This document shows positions 43,793 to 53,372 of a DNA stretch of 64,000 nt, piece by piece. The notes below the pieces were generated by a model. It was not told the origin of the DNA. It did no database searches and saw only the letters and a list, made by a program, of their open reading frames with translations. Positions within the stretch are counted from its first letter, which is position 1. Every line of letters starts with the position of its first letter. Source of the stretch: Jeotgalibacillus sp. S-D1 (lineage in GTDB: Bacteria; Bacillota; Bacilli; Bacillales; Jeotgalibacillaceae); contig NZ_SMZR01000001.1 of NCBI RefSeq assembly GCF_004358665.1, positions 1,240,001 through 1,304,000 on the forward strand, read 5' to 3'. Both the position numbers and the translations under genes were made by a program.

Positions 43793-44011
43793 TTGCCTTG
43801 TTTAACAGGACCTATCCAAATACTCAATATTGGCGGCGGCACCGTACAATTTGGTGATACAGCTGTTATCTCTCCTAAAAGCGCATCCAAAAACACTGCC
43901 GGATCAGGTTCATTTAGTACAGGACCATTTCATGTGAACAATAATGGGTTCAGCTTAAACCAGACCTATTCCACTAATGGTGTTGATCAGCCTATTGTAG
44001 GAAATAACTGA
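43793..44011 (+). CDS. gerPF: Spore germination protein GerPF
   Basis: This is a 72-residue GerPF: GPIQILNIGGGTVQFGD, then SPKSASKNTAGSGSFSTG and a C-terminal NGVDQPIVG. I chose TTG 43793, eight bases after AAAGGAG; the GTG at 43784 overlaps that site. It is last of the gerP operon and resembles GerPA in layout, as expected for these paralogues. Confidence 0.87.
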   Translation: MPCLTGPIQILNIGGGTVQFGDTAVISPKSASKNTAGSGSFSTGPFHVNNNGFSLNQTYSTNGVDQPIVGNN

Positions 44012-44033
44012 TGTGAAGCCGTTTTATAATACA

Positions 44034-44066
44034 CAAAAGAGCCTGGTAATTTCCCAAGCTCTTTTG
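44034..44066. terminator. Bidirectional terminator between gerPF and GNAT gene
   Basis: CAAAAGAGC / GCTCTTTTG closes a 15-base loop between the convergent gerP operon and the addBA-GNAT transcript. Confidence 0.75.
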
Positions 44067-44072
44067 TTATGT

Positions 44073-44807
44073 CTAAAATCCTGTTGCCGCAACCTTAAAT
44101 TCCACAGAAACAACATGATGTTTATTTTGTACGCACCCATTTGATATCATTATTTTTCTCATGGGAACATTGTCTACTTGAGTGGCTCCAAGATAGGATT
44201 TTGCTCCAAAGTCTTCTTGCAATCTATTTAGCCCGATTAGGTGAAGGTTTTTACCCAGTCCCTGTCCAAGATACTTTGGATGGATGCCTATCCAGAATAT
44301 ACGCCCCTCCTTATTGGAGTCCGGTTCAATATGGGGAAAGACTAAACCAGCGGGCTCACTACGTACAAAATAAACAGTATACATTTTATCTGCCTGCAAG
44401 GGCAGTTCAGCTTCCATATTTATTAAAAACTTTTCTGCATCATTGAAACTTCTGGCCATAACTGCAGATAAAAGTGAAATCGCTTTTGGATTTCTAGTTG
44501 GCCATATTTCATAATCCGAAACTGAAATATCCATAGGTTCTGGAAAAGGTCTTGTATAGATGACTCTTTCTCCAACAATTTTCATTCTTTTCTTTATTTT
44601 ATTTAAACGATCCAGCATAGTTTGAGGGCATTCTAACCTTACCTTCTGCAGCTCACTATTTTTCAATTCATTTAAAAGCTCATTCAAATGAGTATCTATC
44701 TCGGCAGTATGGCTCATTTTATCATGATGAATTTCCAGCATAACTTCATGATTATTTCTTAAGTTATGCACGCCTATTCTCTTTAGCCTTTCCAGAATTT
44801 CATTCAT
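44073..44807 (-). CDS. GNAT-family N-acetyltransferase with extra N-terminal domain
   Basis: This is a 244-residue protein. A C-terminal GNAT fold (about residues 98-240) has the acetyl-CoA motif GIHPKYLGQGLGKNLH. It is preceded by about 95 residues of helical, charged sequence I do not recognise (ELLNELKNSELQKVRLECPQ). The substrate is unknown. It lies 49 bases downstream of addA on the same strand and is probably co-transcribed. In B. subtilis the slot after addA holds sbcD-sbcC, which are absent here. Confidence 0.82.
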   Translation of the reverse strand: MNEILERLKRIGVHNLRNNHEVMLEIHHDKMSHTAEIDTHLNELLNELKNSELQKVRLECPQTMLDRLNKIKKRMKIVGERVIYTRPFPEPMDISVSDYEIWPTRNPKAISLLSAVMARSFNDAEKFLINMEAELPLQADKMYTVYFVRSEPAGLVFPHIEPDSNKEGRIFWIGIHPKYLGQGLGKNLHLIGLNRLQEDFGAKSYLGATQVDNVPMRKIMISNGCVQNKHHVVSVEFKVAATGF

Positions 44808-44856
44808 ATCAGATCCCCTTTTGCAATGTGACAGGCTCAGTTGCTTTTATCCCTGA

Positions 44857-47800
44857 TTACTCACGGATAGGCAATACAGCCCCGCCGTCAAAAAAGTATA
44901 GAACCGTTTCGTCGATAGGCTGCAACAGAATTTTTTCCAGTGCCAGCTTATATAAAGATAATTGAATTGAATATCTTTTTTTCATCACACTCCTCGCCTG
45001 ATCCATACCGCCCTCAAAACGATCAGTAATACGGTCTGTTTTATAATCGAGCAAAACAAGCCCTTTATCATCTTCAAACAAGCAATCTACTACACCTTGT
45101 ACAATCACATTGTCCAACGGATCCTGCCTGTTTGCAGAAATCCCTAAATCAAACGCACTTGCAGCATACGTGAAAGGAATTTCCCTTTTCACCTTTTTTG
45201 CTTTTAGCATCCTCATCCCTATTTCTGATCGAAAAAAATCAACAATTTGCTGTTGATTAACAGCTCCGCTCTGCTCTTTTGTTAAGAGCTCTTTTCGCAC
45301 TAGCTCCTCAAGCAATAGCTGAATAGATTTCAGTTCAGGCGGCTCATGCAGCGGAACATGCTGCATCACAGTATGCATAATGGTTCCTTTTTCTGTAGGA
45401 GTGATAGTGGCAGATTGCATGAATTTAGGACGATCGAACATTTTTTTTGATGGTCTTCCTGCAAAATCAAAAGCGCTTCTTTCGTCCCGTACCTCATTCA
45501 TCCGTTTAATATCTGATACAGATTGCTTGGAACGTCTTTTTGTCGCCTGCTCATATGGATATGTCCAAGTAAGCCGGTTCACAATTGTTTCGTATTCATC
45601 ACTTTTAACAGGAACAGGCTGATGTTTTTTCACAAATGACAAATAATCATCCTGGACAAGGTCCTCCTGTTCAATAACATCAATATCCTGAGCTGCAACA
45701 AGTTGAATGTCCCATTTCGAAGCGTCATGCAGCTTTTTTTGCGGTTCTTCCCGCTGAATCGAAGTCGACGCATGATGGCGCACGAGTGATGGGCCAATCC
45801 AGTCGAGGTAGGATTTTGCCGCTTTTCTAGTAAACTCAGGAAGCAGCCAATCGGAATGATTAATCGATGTCTGCCATCTATCAATTGTTTTTTTTGCATC
45901 CGCAACCGTGGCAATCAGATGAATCTGTTCTTTAGCACGGGTCATTGCCACATACAGAACCCTCATTTCCTCCGCAAGGTTTTCAAGCCTCTTCTTCTCC
46001 TTGAAAGCCAGCTGAGGAAGCGTTTCATAGCTAACCCTCTTATCCGGTTGAACATAAGGCATCGCTAATCCAAACTCCTTATCCAGATGAAAACGGCCTC
46101 GCAGATCCATTTCATTAAAGGAGCGTGCTGCTCCTGATAAAAACACCACGGGGAACTCGAGCCCTTTACTGGAATGAATGGTCATTAATCGAACGACGTC
46201 TTCCTGTTCACTCAGGGCTCTTGCAGCACCCAGATCGTCCCCCCGTTCTCTCATTCTTTCAACAAAACGCAAAAACCTGAATAATCCACGGAAAGAAGTA
46301 GATTCATATTGTCTTGCACGGTCATAAAGTGCGCGGAGATTTGCCTGTCTCTGCTTGCCGCCGGGGGTTCCGCCTACAAAATCGTAAAACTGAGTATCAC
46401 GGTAGAGCTGCCAGACAAGATCGGACATTGCCCCTCTTCTTGCCAGGGTTCTCCATTTAGACAATGAATGAATAAACCACTCTAATTTTGAGCGCAGTTC
46501 TTCATCCTCCAGTTTGCCTCCAGCTGTTGTAAATGCCTGAACAGCATCCCAATAAGAGCCGGAGGAAGCAGCGGTCCTGATGTTTCCCAGCTGCTCTTCT
46601 GTGCATTTTACGATTGGCGAGCGCAAAACAGAAGCAAGAGGGATATCCTGGTGTGGATTATCGATAATCTTTAGCAGGGAGATCATGATCGCTACCTCAG
46701 TCGCTTCAAAATATCCTGAAGATATATTCGCGTAAAGGGGAATACCTGCAAAACGGAATTCTTCCATAATATCGGGAGTCCACGTCATCGACCGTGTTAA
46801 AATCACGATATCGCGATACTCAATCGTTCTGTACCCATTTTTTTTAGTATCATAAATTTGCATTTCTTCATCGACCATTTGGCGGATTTTCTTAATCATA
46901 TACCGCGCTTCAAGTCTTGATTTATCAAGCTCTCTTTCATCCATGGCTTCCACTGCAAATTCATTTTCAGCTGCTGGATTTGCCTGATCAATTATAGTCA
47001 GCCTGACCGGTACATCCATTTCCGGATAAGGTGCCCCTTTTACCAGTTCCGCTTCCTGATTATAGGCTATTTCACCAACCTGCTCTCCCATAATCTGACG
47101 AAATACAAAATTTGTAGCATCCAGTATTTGCGGGCGGCTTCTGAAATTTTGAGATAAATCTATTTTAAACCCGGAGTTTTGACCGGAAAAAGTCCGATAT
47201 TTTCTTAAGAATAAATTTGGTTCTGCCAGTCTGAAACGATAGATCGATTGTTTAACATCTCCCACCATAAATAAGTTGCCATCCTTCTCGCTTCCGCTTT
47301 TCACCAGCTGAAGGATGGTCTCCTGGACCATATTTGTATCCTGATACTCATCCACCAGCACTTCTTTAAACTTCCTTTGATAGTGCTGTGCTGCTTCCGA
47401 AGGCATTAATTCATCGCTTCCATGTTCACTTTTGACTGATAAGATGTCGAGACAATAATGCTCTAAATCTGCAAAATCAACGAGTCCCCGCTCTTCTTTT
47501 TCTTTTGAAAAATGTAGTTTGAATTCCTGAACCAGCCCGATTAACACTCTTAGCTGACCGGTCATACTCCTCATGTCCTCCAGGTACCTGTCAGGACTGC
47601 GAACGAAGAAATTCTCCCTTACCGCATCAATCATTTTTTTTGCCTGGTCCCGCCATTTTTTTGTCTGCTCCAGAAGGCTCTCATCAAATTCATCTCCCTT
47701 ACAGGTTTTCAGCCTTGTAAAGGAGATGGTCTTAAGCTGTTCGTCCAGCTCTGTCCAGGTAGCAGCATTGGCCAATTCATTCAACTGCAGTAAATCATGC

Positions 47801-48573
47801 TGGAAATTTTCTGCTCTTGGATAAGGTCCGCCCGGCTGGTTAGCTGCTTCAAGTGAAAGCTTGCTCAGCTGGATGGCTCCCTGTATTTCCAATTGAATAT
47901 GGAAGAGCAAATAATCCACTAACGGATGATCATTTATATCATAATCCTTCTCAACATTATGAAGTTCAACTATTTTTTTTAACCATTTTTCAGGATCCGC
48001 ATGTGAACGGGAAAAAGTATACAGCTTGCGGATTAATTGATTTAGCGCATCATCACTGCGATCATTTGTCACAGCTTCCACAAGTTGAACAAATTCATGG
48101 TCGTTCTCACCGTACTTTTGCTCAAGTAATTCTTCCAGCACTTCGTCTTTTAATAATTCAGCTTCTGTATCATCCGCAATGCGAAAGCCTGGATCGATAT
48201 CGATTAAATAATAATAGGTTCGAATGACCTCTAAACAAAAAGAATGGAGGGTGGAGATAGATGCTTTATTAATTAAACTCATTTGCCTTTTAAGATGAGT
48301 TGAATCAGGATATTCCATAAGCGATCGCTCCAGCGCCTCGGCCACCCGGCTCCTCATTTCAGCTGCGGAGGCATTGGTGAAAGTAACAACAAGCAATTCA
48401 TCTATATTGATGGGATTGTTGTCTGTTAATACCTTTTGAATCATCCGCTCAACTAAAACAGCCGTTTTACCTGAACCTGCAGCCGCGGCAACTAAGATAT
48501 CCTGATCTTTTGCCCATATGGCCTGCCACTGGTCATCTGTCCATTTTGCATTTTCTGGTTTAATCGGTATCAA
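44857..48573 (-). CDS. addA: ATP-dependent helicase/nuclease subunit AddA
   Basis: This 1238-residue UvrD-family helicase-nuclease with AddB processes double-strand DNA ends for recombination, recognising Chi. Walker A is at AAGSGKT (residues 31-37). Helicase motif II appears as LVDEYQDTN, with further motifs GDVKQSIYRFR and TIHSSKGLEFPVVF. The C-terminal RecB-type nuclease has GVVDCLFEDDKGLVLLDYKTD. All motifs look intact. The start overlaps addB by 14 bases. Confidence 0.97.
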   Translation of the reverse strand: MIPIKPENAKWTDDQWQAIWAKDQDILVAAAAGSGKTAVLVERMIQKVLTDNNPINIDELLVVTFTNASAAEMRSRVAEALERSLMEYPDSTHLKRQMSLINKASISTLHSFCLEVIRTYYYLIDIDPGFRIADDTEAELLKDEVLEELLEQKYGENDHEFVQLVEAVTNDRSDDALNQLIRKLYTFSRSHADPEKWLKKIVELHNVEKDYDINDHPLVDYLLFHIQLEIQGAIQLSKLSLEAANQPGGPYPRAENFQHDLLQLNELANAATWTELDEQLKTISFTRLKTCKGDEFDESLLEQTKKWRDQAKKMIDAVRENFFVRSPDRYLEDMRSMTGQLRVLIGLVQEFKLHFSKEKEERGLVDFADLEHYCLDILSVKSEHGSDELMPSEAAQHYQRKFKEVLVDEYQDTNMVQETILQLVKSGSEKDGNLFMVGDVKQSIYRFRLAEPNLFLRKYRTFSGQNSGFKIDLSQNFRSRPQILDATNFVFRQIMGEQVGEIAYNQEAELVKGAPYPEMDVPVRLTIIDQANPAAENEFAVEAMDERELDKSRLEARYMIKKIRQMVDEEMQIYDTKKNGYRTIEYRDIVILTRSMTWTPDIMEEFRFAGIPLYANISSGYFEATEVAIMISLLKIIDNPHQDIPLASVLRSPIVKCTEEQLGNIRTAASSGSYWDAVQAFTTAGGKLEDEELRSKLEWFIHSLSKWRTLARRGAMSDLVWQLYRDTQFYDFVGGTPGGKQRQANLRALYDRARQYESTSFRGLFRFLRFVERMRERGDDLGAARALSEQEDVVRLMTIHSSKGLEFPVVFLSGAARSFNEMDLRGRFHLDKEFGLAMPYVQPDKRVSYETLPQLAFKEKKRLENLAEEMRVLYVAMTRAKEQIHLIATVADAKKTIDRWQTSINHSDWLLPEFTRKAAKSYLDWIGPSLVRHHASTSIQREEPQKKLHDASKWDIQLVAAQDIDVIEQEDLVQDDYLSFVKKHQPVPVKSDEYETIVNRLTWTYPYEQATKRRSKQSVSDIKRMNEVRDERSAFDFAGRPSKKMFDRPKFMQSATITPTEKGTIMHTVMQHVPLHEPPELKSIQLLLEELVRKELLTKEQSGAVNQQQIVDFFRSEIGMRMLKAKKVKREIPFTYAASAFDLGISANRQDPLDNVIVQGVVDCLFEDDKGLVLLDYKTDRITDRFEGGMDQARSVMKKRYSIQLSLYKLALEKILLQPIDETVLYFFDGGAVLPIRE

Positions 48574-51500
48574 GACGCCATTCCTCCTCTCTTAGTGACA
48601 TTAATAAATCTTCTGGATTTTTAGTTTGAAGCTGCCTGTACTGATTATCTTCAAGCGCCGGATCAAACTGGCATACCGGACGATAAGAACAAAATTGACA
48701 GGGGGTTCTTTTTTTGAATTCATACGGATCAATTTTTACATCGCCAGTCATAATTCGATCACCTGACGATTGGAACAATTCCCTGGTATGGTTTCTCATC
48801 GCCTGGAACTGTCCCCTGCTGGCTGTTTTTGAATCCGACCTCAATGAACCATCTTTCTTTAGCCCGGCTGAAATAATTGAGGACTGTCCCTGTTCAAGCG
48901 TCTGGTCCATAAGCCTTACTGCTTCTTCATCCCCAAGTACTAACCCCTTCATTTTATATTGCTTCAGCATTTCTTCTTCGATCTCATCTAAAGACAAACG
49001 CTTTTTGCTCTTTATCATGGGATTATGGAGATGAAAATACAATATGCCAGCCGGATCAGCTTCCGCTTTGACGAGCTGTTTGGAATTAGACAAGGCAATA
49101 TCTAAATAAGTCAGCATCTGCAGGGAAAGTCCGTAATAAATTTCCGTAAAGTCCAAATCGCGTGCACTTGATTTATAATCGATTACCCGGAGATAAACCC
49201 TTTCATCAATACTTGCAGTATCTACACGGTCAATTCTGCCCTGCAATTGCATGGTTGTGCCGTTTGATAATTTAAATTCAAGCGGCGGCAATTCTTGTCT
49301 GGGACCAAATCCAACTTCTACACCGATTGGAACAAATCCGCTTGAACGGGCGTGCTCGCTAATAATATAGGATGCTTGCCCAATCACCGCTTCCAGTTTT
49401 TTAGCAATGTAATGATACCGGTTAGAGCTTAGCAGGATTTCATGCTGTAGCTTTGGTGCCAAATGCGCCACAGCTTCGCGCGCCAGCTGATTGCAAAGCT
49501 CTCTCGTGACTTTTTTCCAATCAATCTTCCGGATGATCAGCTGTTCGGATATCCACTTTAAGGCAGCATGAAAAAGCTCCCCAATATTCGGTGATTCCAG
49601 TCTGTATACGCTGCGTTCTTTAAGCTTTAATCCATGGCTTGCAAAATGAGAAAAAGCACAGCTGTTTAATTTCTCCATCCTTGACACGCTGGCCAGGATG
49701 GATGAGCCATATAGTTCTTTTGTAGTCGCTTCTGACAAGGGGCTGGTGTGATTTTGATAATATAGACTTGATAAAATTCTTCTGCTTGATTCTTTCCAAA
49801 CATCATGCTGCACATAAAAATTATATACATCCCACCAATAATCAGCCATTGGATAATTCCGCTTTAGCTGCTGCAGCTGAGTGGTTAAAAATGAAGCAGC
49901 AGGCGTTGGATGGCTGATATATTCAAGCTGCTTTTCACTTGAAAGCTCCACTGCATCATTTACGAGCAGGGCTTTGCGGTGTTTGGGAAGGATGCCTTCC
50001 AATCGTTTGATGTATGGAGAGGCCAGGAGTGATTTCCCTTCCTCATCTGCTATCGGATAAGATACATAAAGCCATTCTGCAGGTGTTGTAAATGCCCGGT
50101 AAGCAATAAAATCTTCATCTAATAATTTCATTCTGGCATTTGGCGCAAGGTTCATCCCTGTACGTTCAAGCCACTCACGGTCATCTTCTGCCAGCACTCC
50201 ATCGTCCTGTCCTCTCGAAGGCATTACGCCGTCATTTACCCCCATTACAATGGCAACTTTAATATCAGGAAGTCTGGACATTTCCAAATCAGCTACAATC
50301 ACCTGATCAATAGAAGGCGGGACAAGAGAAAATTCCAATGATTCCAGCCCCGCTTCCAGCAAATCAGCAAATTCAGCATTATCCATTTGATTTTCTCCCA
50401 GCATTTCAACCATTTGATCCAGCAGATCCATAATGGCATTCCATGCCTGGTCATGTTCTCTTGCCTGAACAAGGTTTCCTTCTTCTTCTGCCATTTCAGC
50501 AAACTGTTCAAGCTTTTCCGGCACGGCCAATTCCTCTAAAAATTGATACAGGGCCTGACTTTTTCCTTTTGCCGTTTTATTTTTTGTGAGTCTTCTTTGA
50601 AAACGGGACATTGGCTCTGTGATAAGACTTCTGGCGTCATTTAGTTCATTTTCAATCATCTGTTCTTCATCTGTCTGGGGCAAATCAGCAAAGTCCAGAC
50701 CCCTGAAACGACGATATCGAAAACGGTCCTGCCTGATCCATCGGTCACCATGTATTCCATAGGCGAGCACGTAATTCTCCAAGCGGTCCATTTGTTGTCG
50801 GACTTTCATTACTCTTGTCATATCAGGATAAAAAAGTTCGGTTTTTACCGCTCTGAAGACGGACTCATATCGCCAATTTTTGACGATCATTTCGAGGGTG
50901 GAACGAATAAATTCCACTAAAGGATGATTTAACATTGTCCTCTTTTTATCAATAAAGTGAGGAATATCGTAATCCTGAAAGACAGGTTCAATTACATCAT
51001 GATAAGCGGATCCATTTCGAATGAGTAGGGCTATATCCTTGTAACGAAAGCCTTTTTCTCTGCATAAATGCCTTATTTCCCGGGCAATTCCTTCCACTTC
51101 TGAACGCCTATTAGCTGCTTCAAGCAAAACGAAATTGGATTTCAATTCAAAAGAAGCTGTACGATCTTCAAAATTCTTTTCTAAAAACGCAAGACTTTCG
51201 TTATTAAATCTGGAGTTCCCCTGCTCATTATCTACATTAACCGACACCTTTTTCTCCTGAGCCAGTTCTTTTATTCGCGTTAAGGTTTCATGGGTTTGTC
51301 GAAAAAGTTCAGGGGCAGATTGCTTTTCATCAACTGTTAAGGCAATTGTTGTTTTTTTTGCATTGGCCATAATCTGCCCGAGAACAAGATATTCCTGTGG
51401 GGTGAAGCTATGAAAACCATCTATGTAGATTTCTGCTTCCTTTAACCAATCCGAATTTACTATATTCTCTGCGAGCAATCTAAAATAATCCTCAGAATCA

Positions 51501-52030
51501 ATGTATTTTCCCGTTACTAACTCATCGAAATCACGGTATATATTCTCCAGGTCTCTCAGTTTGTCAACAAGTGATTTAGGTGCATTCATAGAGCTTAAAT
51601 CCGAAGCCTGCAAAAGCAGGTCCTCAGGCTGAATGCAATATCTTCTAAATTCAGTAATCATCGATTCCACATGCTGAATAAAGCCATGCTTTCCAGCTGC
51701 CCGTGAAAAAAGATTCAACCGATCCTTTTGATCATTAATAATTTTACGGATTAACATATTAACACCCGTTGAATTTACATGCTGCCTGGCAGCTCCTCCA
51801 GTATCCTGAAGCACTCTCCAGGCCAGCCGGGTAAAGCTGTATACCTGAGCACGTATCATCCCTCCTGCACCAGATGCCATACGATATTCAGTTTGAAAAG
51901 TCATTTGTTCCGGAACAAGTAAAACGATCGGACTGCCGCTTGGATCAGTAGTCAACTGCTGTTGAATTTCTTCCATTATGGCGGATGTTTTACCTGAGCC
52001 TGACCTGCCTGCTTTAATGGTTAAGCTCAC
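48560..52030 (-). CDS. addB: ATP-dependent helicase/nuclease subunit AddB
   Basis: This is a 1156-residue AddB. Walker A GRSGSGKT is at residues 8-15 and is followed by an inactivated helicase-like region. The C-terminal nuclease domain has GRIDRVD and RVIDYKSSARDLDF. Cysteines for the structural 4Fe-4S cluster are visible: one in NSCAFSHF and three in CQFCSYRPVC near the C-terminus. It provides Chi recognition and cuts the 5' strand. It is first of the addB-addA operon, with AGGAGGGA upstream of the ATG. Confidence 0.97.
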   Translation of the reverse strand: MSLTIKAGRSGSGKTSAIMEEIQQQLTTDPSGSPIVLLVPEQMTFQTEYRMASGAGGMIRAQVYSFTRLAWRVLQDTGGAARQHVNSTGVNMLIRKIINDQKDRLNLFSRAAGKHGFIQHVESMITEFRRYCIQPEDLLLQASDLSSMNAPKSLVDKLRDLENIYRDFDELVTGKYIDSEDYFRLLAENIVNSDWLKEAEIYIDGFHSFTPQEYLVLGQIMANAKKTTIALTVDEKQSAPELFRQTHETLTRIKELAQEKKVSVNVDNEQGNSRFNNESLAFLEKNFEDRTASFELKSNFVLLEAANRRSEVEGIAREIRHLCREKGFRYKDIALLIRNGSAYHDVIEPVFQDYDIPHFIDKKRTMLNHPLVEFIRSTLEMIVKNWRYESVFRAVKTELFYPDMTRVMKVRQQMDRLENYVLAYGIHGDRWIRQDRFRYRRFRGLDFADLPQTDEEQMIENELNDARSLITEPMSRFQRRLTKNKTAKGKSQALYQFLEELAVPEKLEQFAEMAEEEGNLVQAREHDQAWNAIMDLLDQMVEMLGENQMDNAEFADLLEAGLESLEFSLVPPSIDQVIVADLEMSRLPDIKVAIVMGVNDGVMPSRGQDDGVLAEDDREWLERTGMNLAPNARMKLLDEDFIAYRAFTTPAEWLYVSYPIADEEGKSLLASPYIKRLEGILPKHRKALLVNDAVELSSEKQLEYISHPTPAASFLTTQLQQLKRNYPMADYWWDVYNFYVQHDVWKESSRRILSSLYYQNHTSPLSEATTKELYGSSILASVSRMEKLNSCAFSHFASHGLKLKERSVYRLESPNIGELFHAALKWISEQLIIRKIDWKKVTRELCNQLAREAVAHLAPKLQHEILLSSNRYHYIAKKLEAVIGQASYIISEHARSSGFVPIGVEVGFGPRQELPPLEFKLSNGTTMQLQGRIDRVDTASIDERVYLRVIDYKSSARDLDFTEIYYGLSLQMLTYLDIALSNSKQLVKAEADPAGILYFHLHNPMIKSKKRLSLDEIEEEMLKQYKMKGLVLGDEEAVRLMDQTLEQGQSSIISAGLKKDGSLRSDSKTASRGQFQAMRNHTRELFQSSGDRIMTGDVKIDPYEFKKRTPCQFCSYRPVCQFDPALEDNQYRQLQTKNPEDLLMSLREEEWRLDTD

Positions 52031-52112
52031 CTGTTGTCCCTCCTTTTTTGCAAACTCTCTTAATCTATCATAGCATAAGAGAAAACGTATGTTCTACTAT
52101 GAGACTCACGGG

Positions 52113-52658
52113 CTATAGGGGAGGCGGAATGGTTTCATCCCATTCAGATCGAAGGAGACCATAAAGAATCATATCGTGTTTTTTTCCATTTCGTTCAATA
52201 AATTCCCGGTGTACACCTTCTTTGGTGAACCCCAGCGCTGCATATAGTCGCATGGCGGATTCATTGTAGGAAAAAACAGTGAGCTGCAGCCTGTGTAGAT
52301 TCAATTCTAAAAAAGCATATCGAATGCAGCACTCCATCGCTTCTTTTCCGTATCCCTTGCCCCATTCAACTGATTCTCCAATCGCGATTGAAACCCATGC
52401 ATTACGATGATTCCAAAGAATACCGTCCAACTCCACAAATCCAATTAACTCATCGCTTTGTTTCAAGCGAATCCCAAACCGGTGTGAACGGCCATCTTTT
52501 TCCCTCCACCATTTTTTCAACTCCTCCGGTGTCCGGAAATCATATGGCATGGCATCCAAGCGTCTTACGAGCGATTCGTGTAAATACCACTTTTCTATTT
52601 TTTCAAATTCATTGTCATAGACAGGCCCCAGCTGAATATTTTCATTTACTAATAACAT
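52113..52658 (-). CDS. GNAT acetyltransferase, RimJ/RimL type
   Basis: This is a 181-residue acetyltransferase of the ribosomal-protein/spermidine-like GNAT group. The acetyl-CoA motif is IAIGESVEWGKGYGKEAMECC (near residue 90), followed by the typical LNLHRLQLTVFSYNESAMRLYAALGFTKEG. The substrate is unknown. It lies upstream of addB by 82 bases on the same strand. AGAGGTG precedes the ATG. Confidence 0.88.
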   Translation of the reverse strand: MLLVNENIQLGPVYDNEFEKIEKWYLHESLVRRLDAMPYDFRTPEELKKWWREKDGRSHRFGIRLKQSDELIGFVELDGILWNHRNAWVSIAIGESVEWGKGYGKEAMECCIRYAFLELNLHRLQLTVFSYNESAMRLYAALGFTKEGVHREFIERNGKKHDMILYGLLRSEWDETIPPPL

Positions 52659-52778
52659 CTCTTCATCACCTCTCTTAATACTATTCTAGACAAAAAGTGA
52701 CAATCCTTTATTTACAGGAGGCTGAAATTTTTGAAAGGCTTCTCCGCGAAAAAAGAGCACTGGAGAGACTTCAACCAT

Positions 52779-52808
52779 AAAAAAAGACCAGTCTCTGCAG
52801 ACCAGTCT
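52779..52808 (-). terminator. sipV-gene terminator with G-U pairs
   Basis: On the minus strand two copies of AGACTGGTCT separated by GCAG can fold into a 10-bp stem, with two G-U wobbles in RNA. A run of seven T follows. It lies immediately after the signal peptidase stop codon. Confidence 0.75.
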
Positions 52809-52814
52809 CCATGC

Positions 52815-53372
52815 TTATTCATAAAATTTTACTTCCATTTTATCTAATGGCCAGTAGCGGAGATTTACTTTCCCTACTATAGAATCCTGGTCCACGAATC
52901 CAAATATCCGGCTATCGAGGCTTTCTTTTCGATTATCTCCCATTACAAATATTTCTCCTTCGGGCACGACCGTTTCGCCGGTTAACTCTTCAAGCGTAAA
53001 ATCACCAGTCAGTCTTTCATCTGTATTGCTTTCCCGAAATTCATTTAAATATGGCTCATCATAAGCTTCACCATTTATATATAATTGATCATCTACATAA
53101 GTTACTTCATCGCCTGGGAGACCAATTATGCGTTTTACATAGTCTTCTGATTCATTAGCATGAAAGACAATTACATCAAATCTCTCTAAATCCCCCACCT
53201 GGTATCCGATCTTATTAATAACCAGCTTATTGCCGTCCTGAAGTGTCGGCTGCATGGAGACTCCTTCAACTACATAATTTGAAAACAAGAAAATCCTTAC
53301 AACCAATACAATCGCTACTCCGACCGCTAGTGCTTTGATCCATTCGAAGCCTTCTTTTTTCCACGATTCCAT
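52815..53372 (-). CDS. sipV: Type I signal peptidase (SipV/LepB)
   Basis: This 185-residue membrane serine protease removes signal peptides from exported proteins. One N-terminal span (about residues 12-31) precedes catalytic Ser39 (EGVSMQPTL) and general base Lys80 (YVKRIIGLPGD). The C-terminal GDNRKESLDSRIFGFV box is intact. It lies downstream of a yhjE-like gene, with which it overlaps by 46 bases. This matches the B. subtilis yhjE-sipV pair. Confidence 0.93.
   Translation of the reverse strand: MESWKKEGFEWIKALAVGVAIVLVVRIFLFSNYVVEGVSMQPTLQDGNKLVINKIGYQVGDLERFDVIVFHANESEDYVKRIIGLPGDEVTYVDDQLYINGEAYDEPYLNEFRESNTDERLTGDFTLEELTGETVVPEGEIFVMGDNRKESLDSRIFGFVDQDSIVGKVNLRYWPLDKMEVKFYE

Noticed and set aside
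52731-52848. Short frame starting TTG after AGGAGG, in the gap between the GNAT gene and sipV
   Set aside because: About 37 codons, TTG start, runs through the sipV terminator and into the sipV 3' end on the other strand; no recognisable protein and the ribosome-site match is likely chance.
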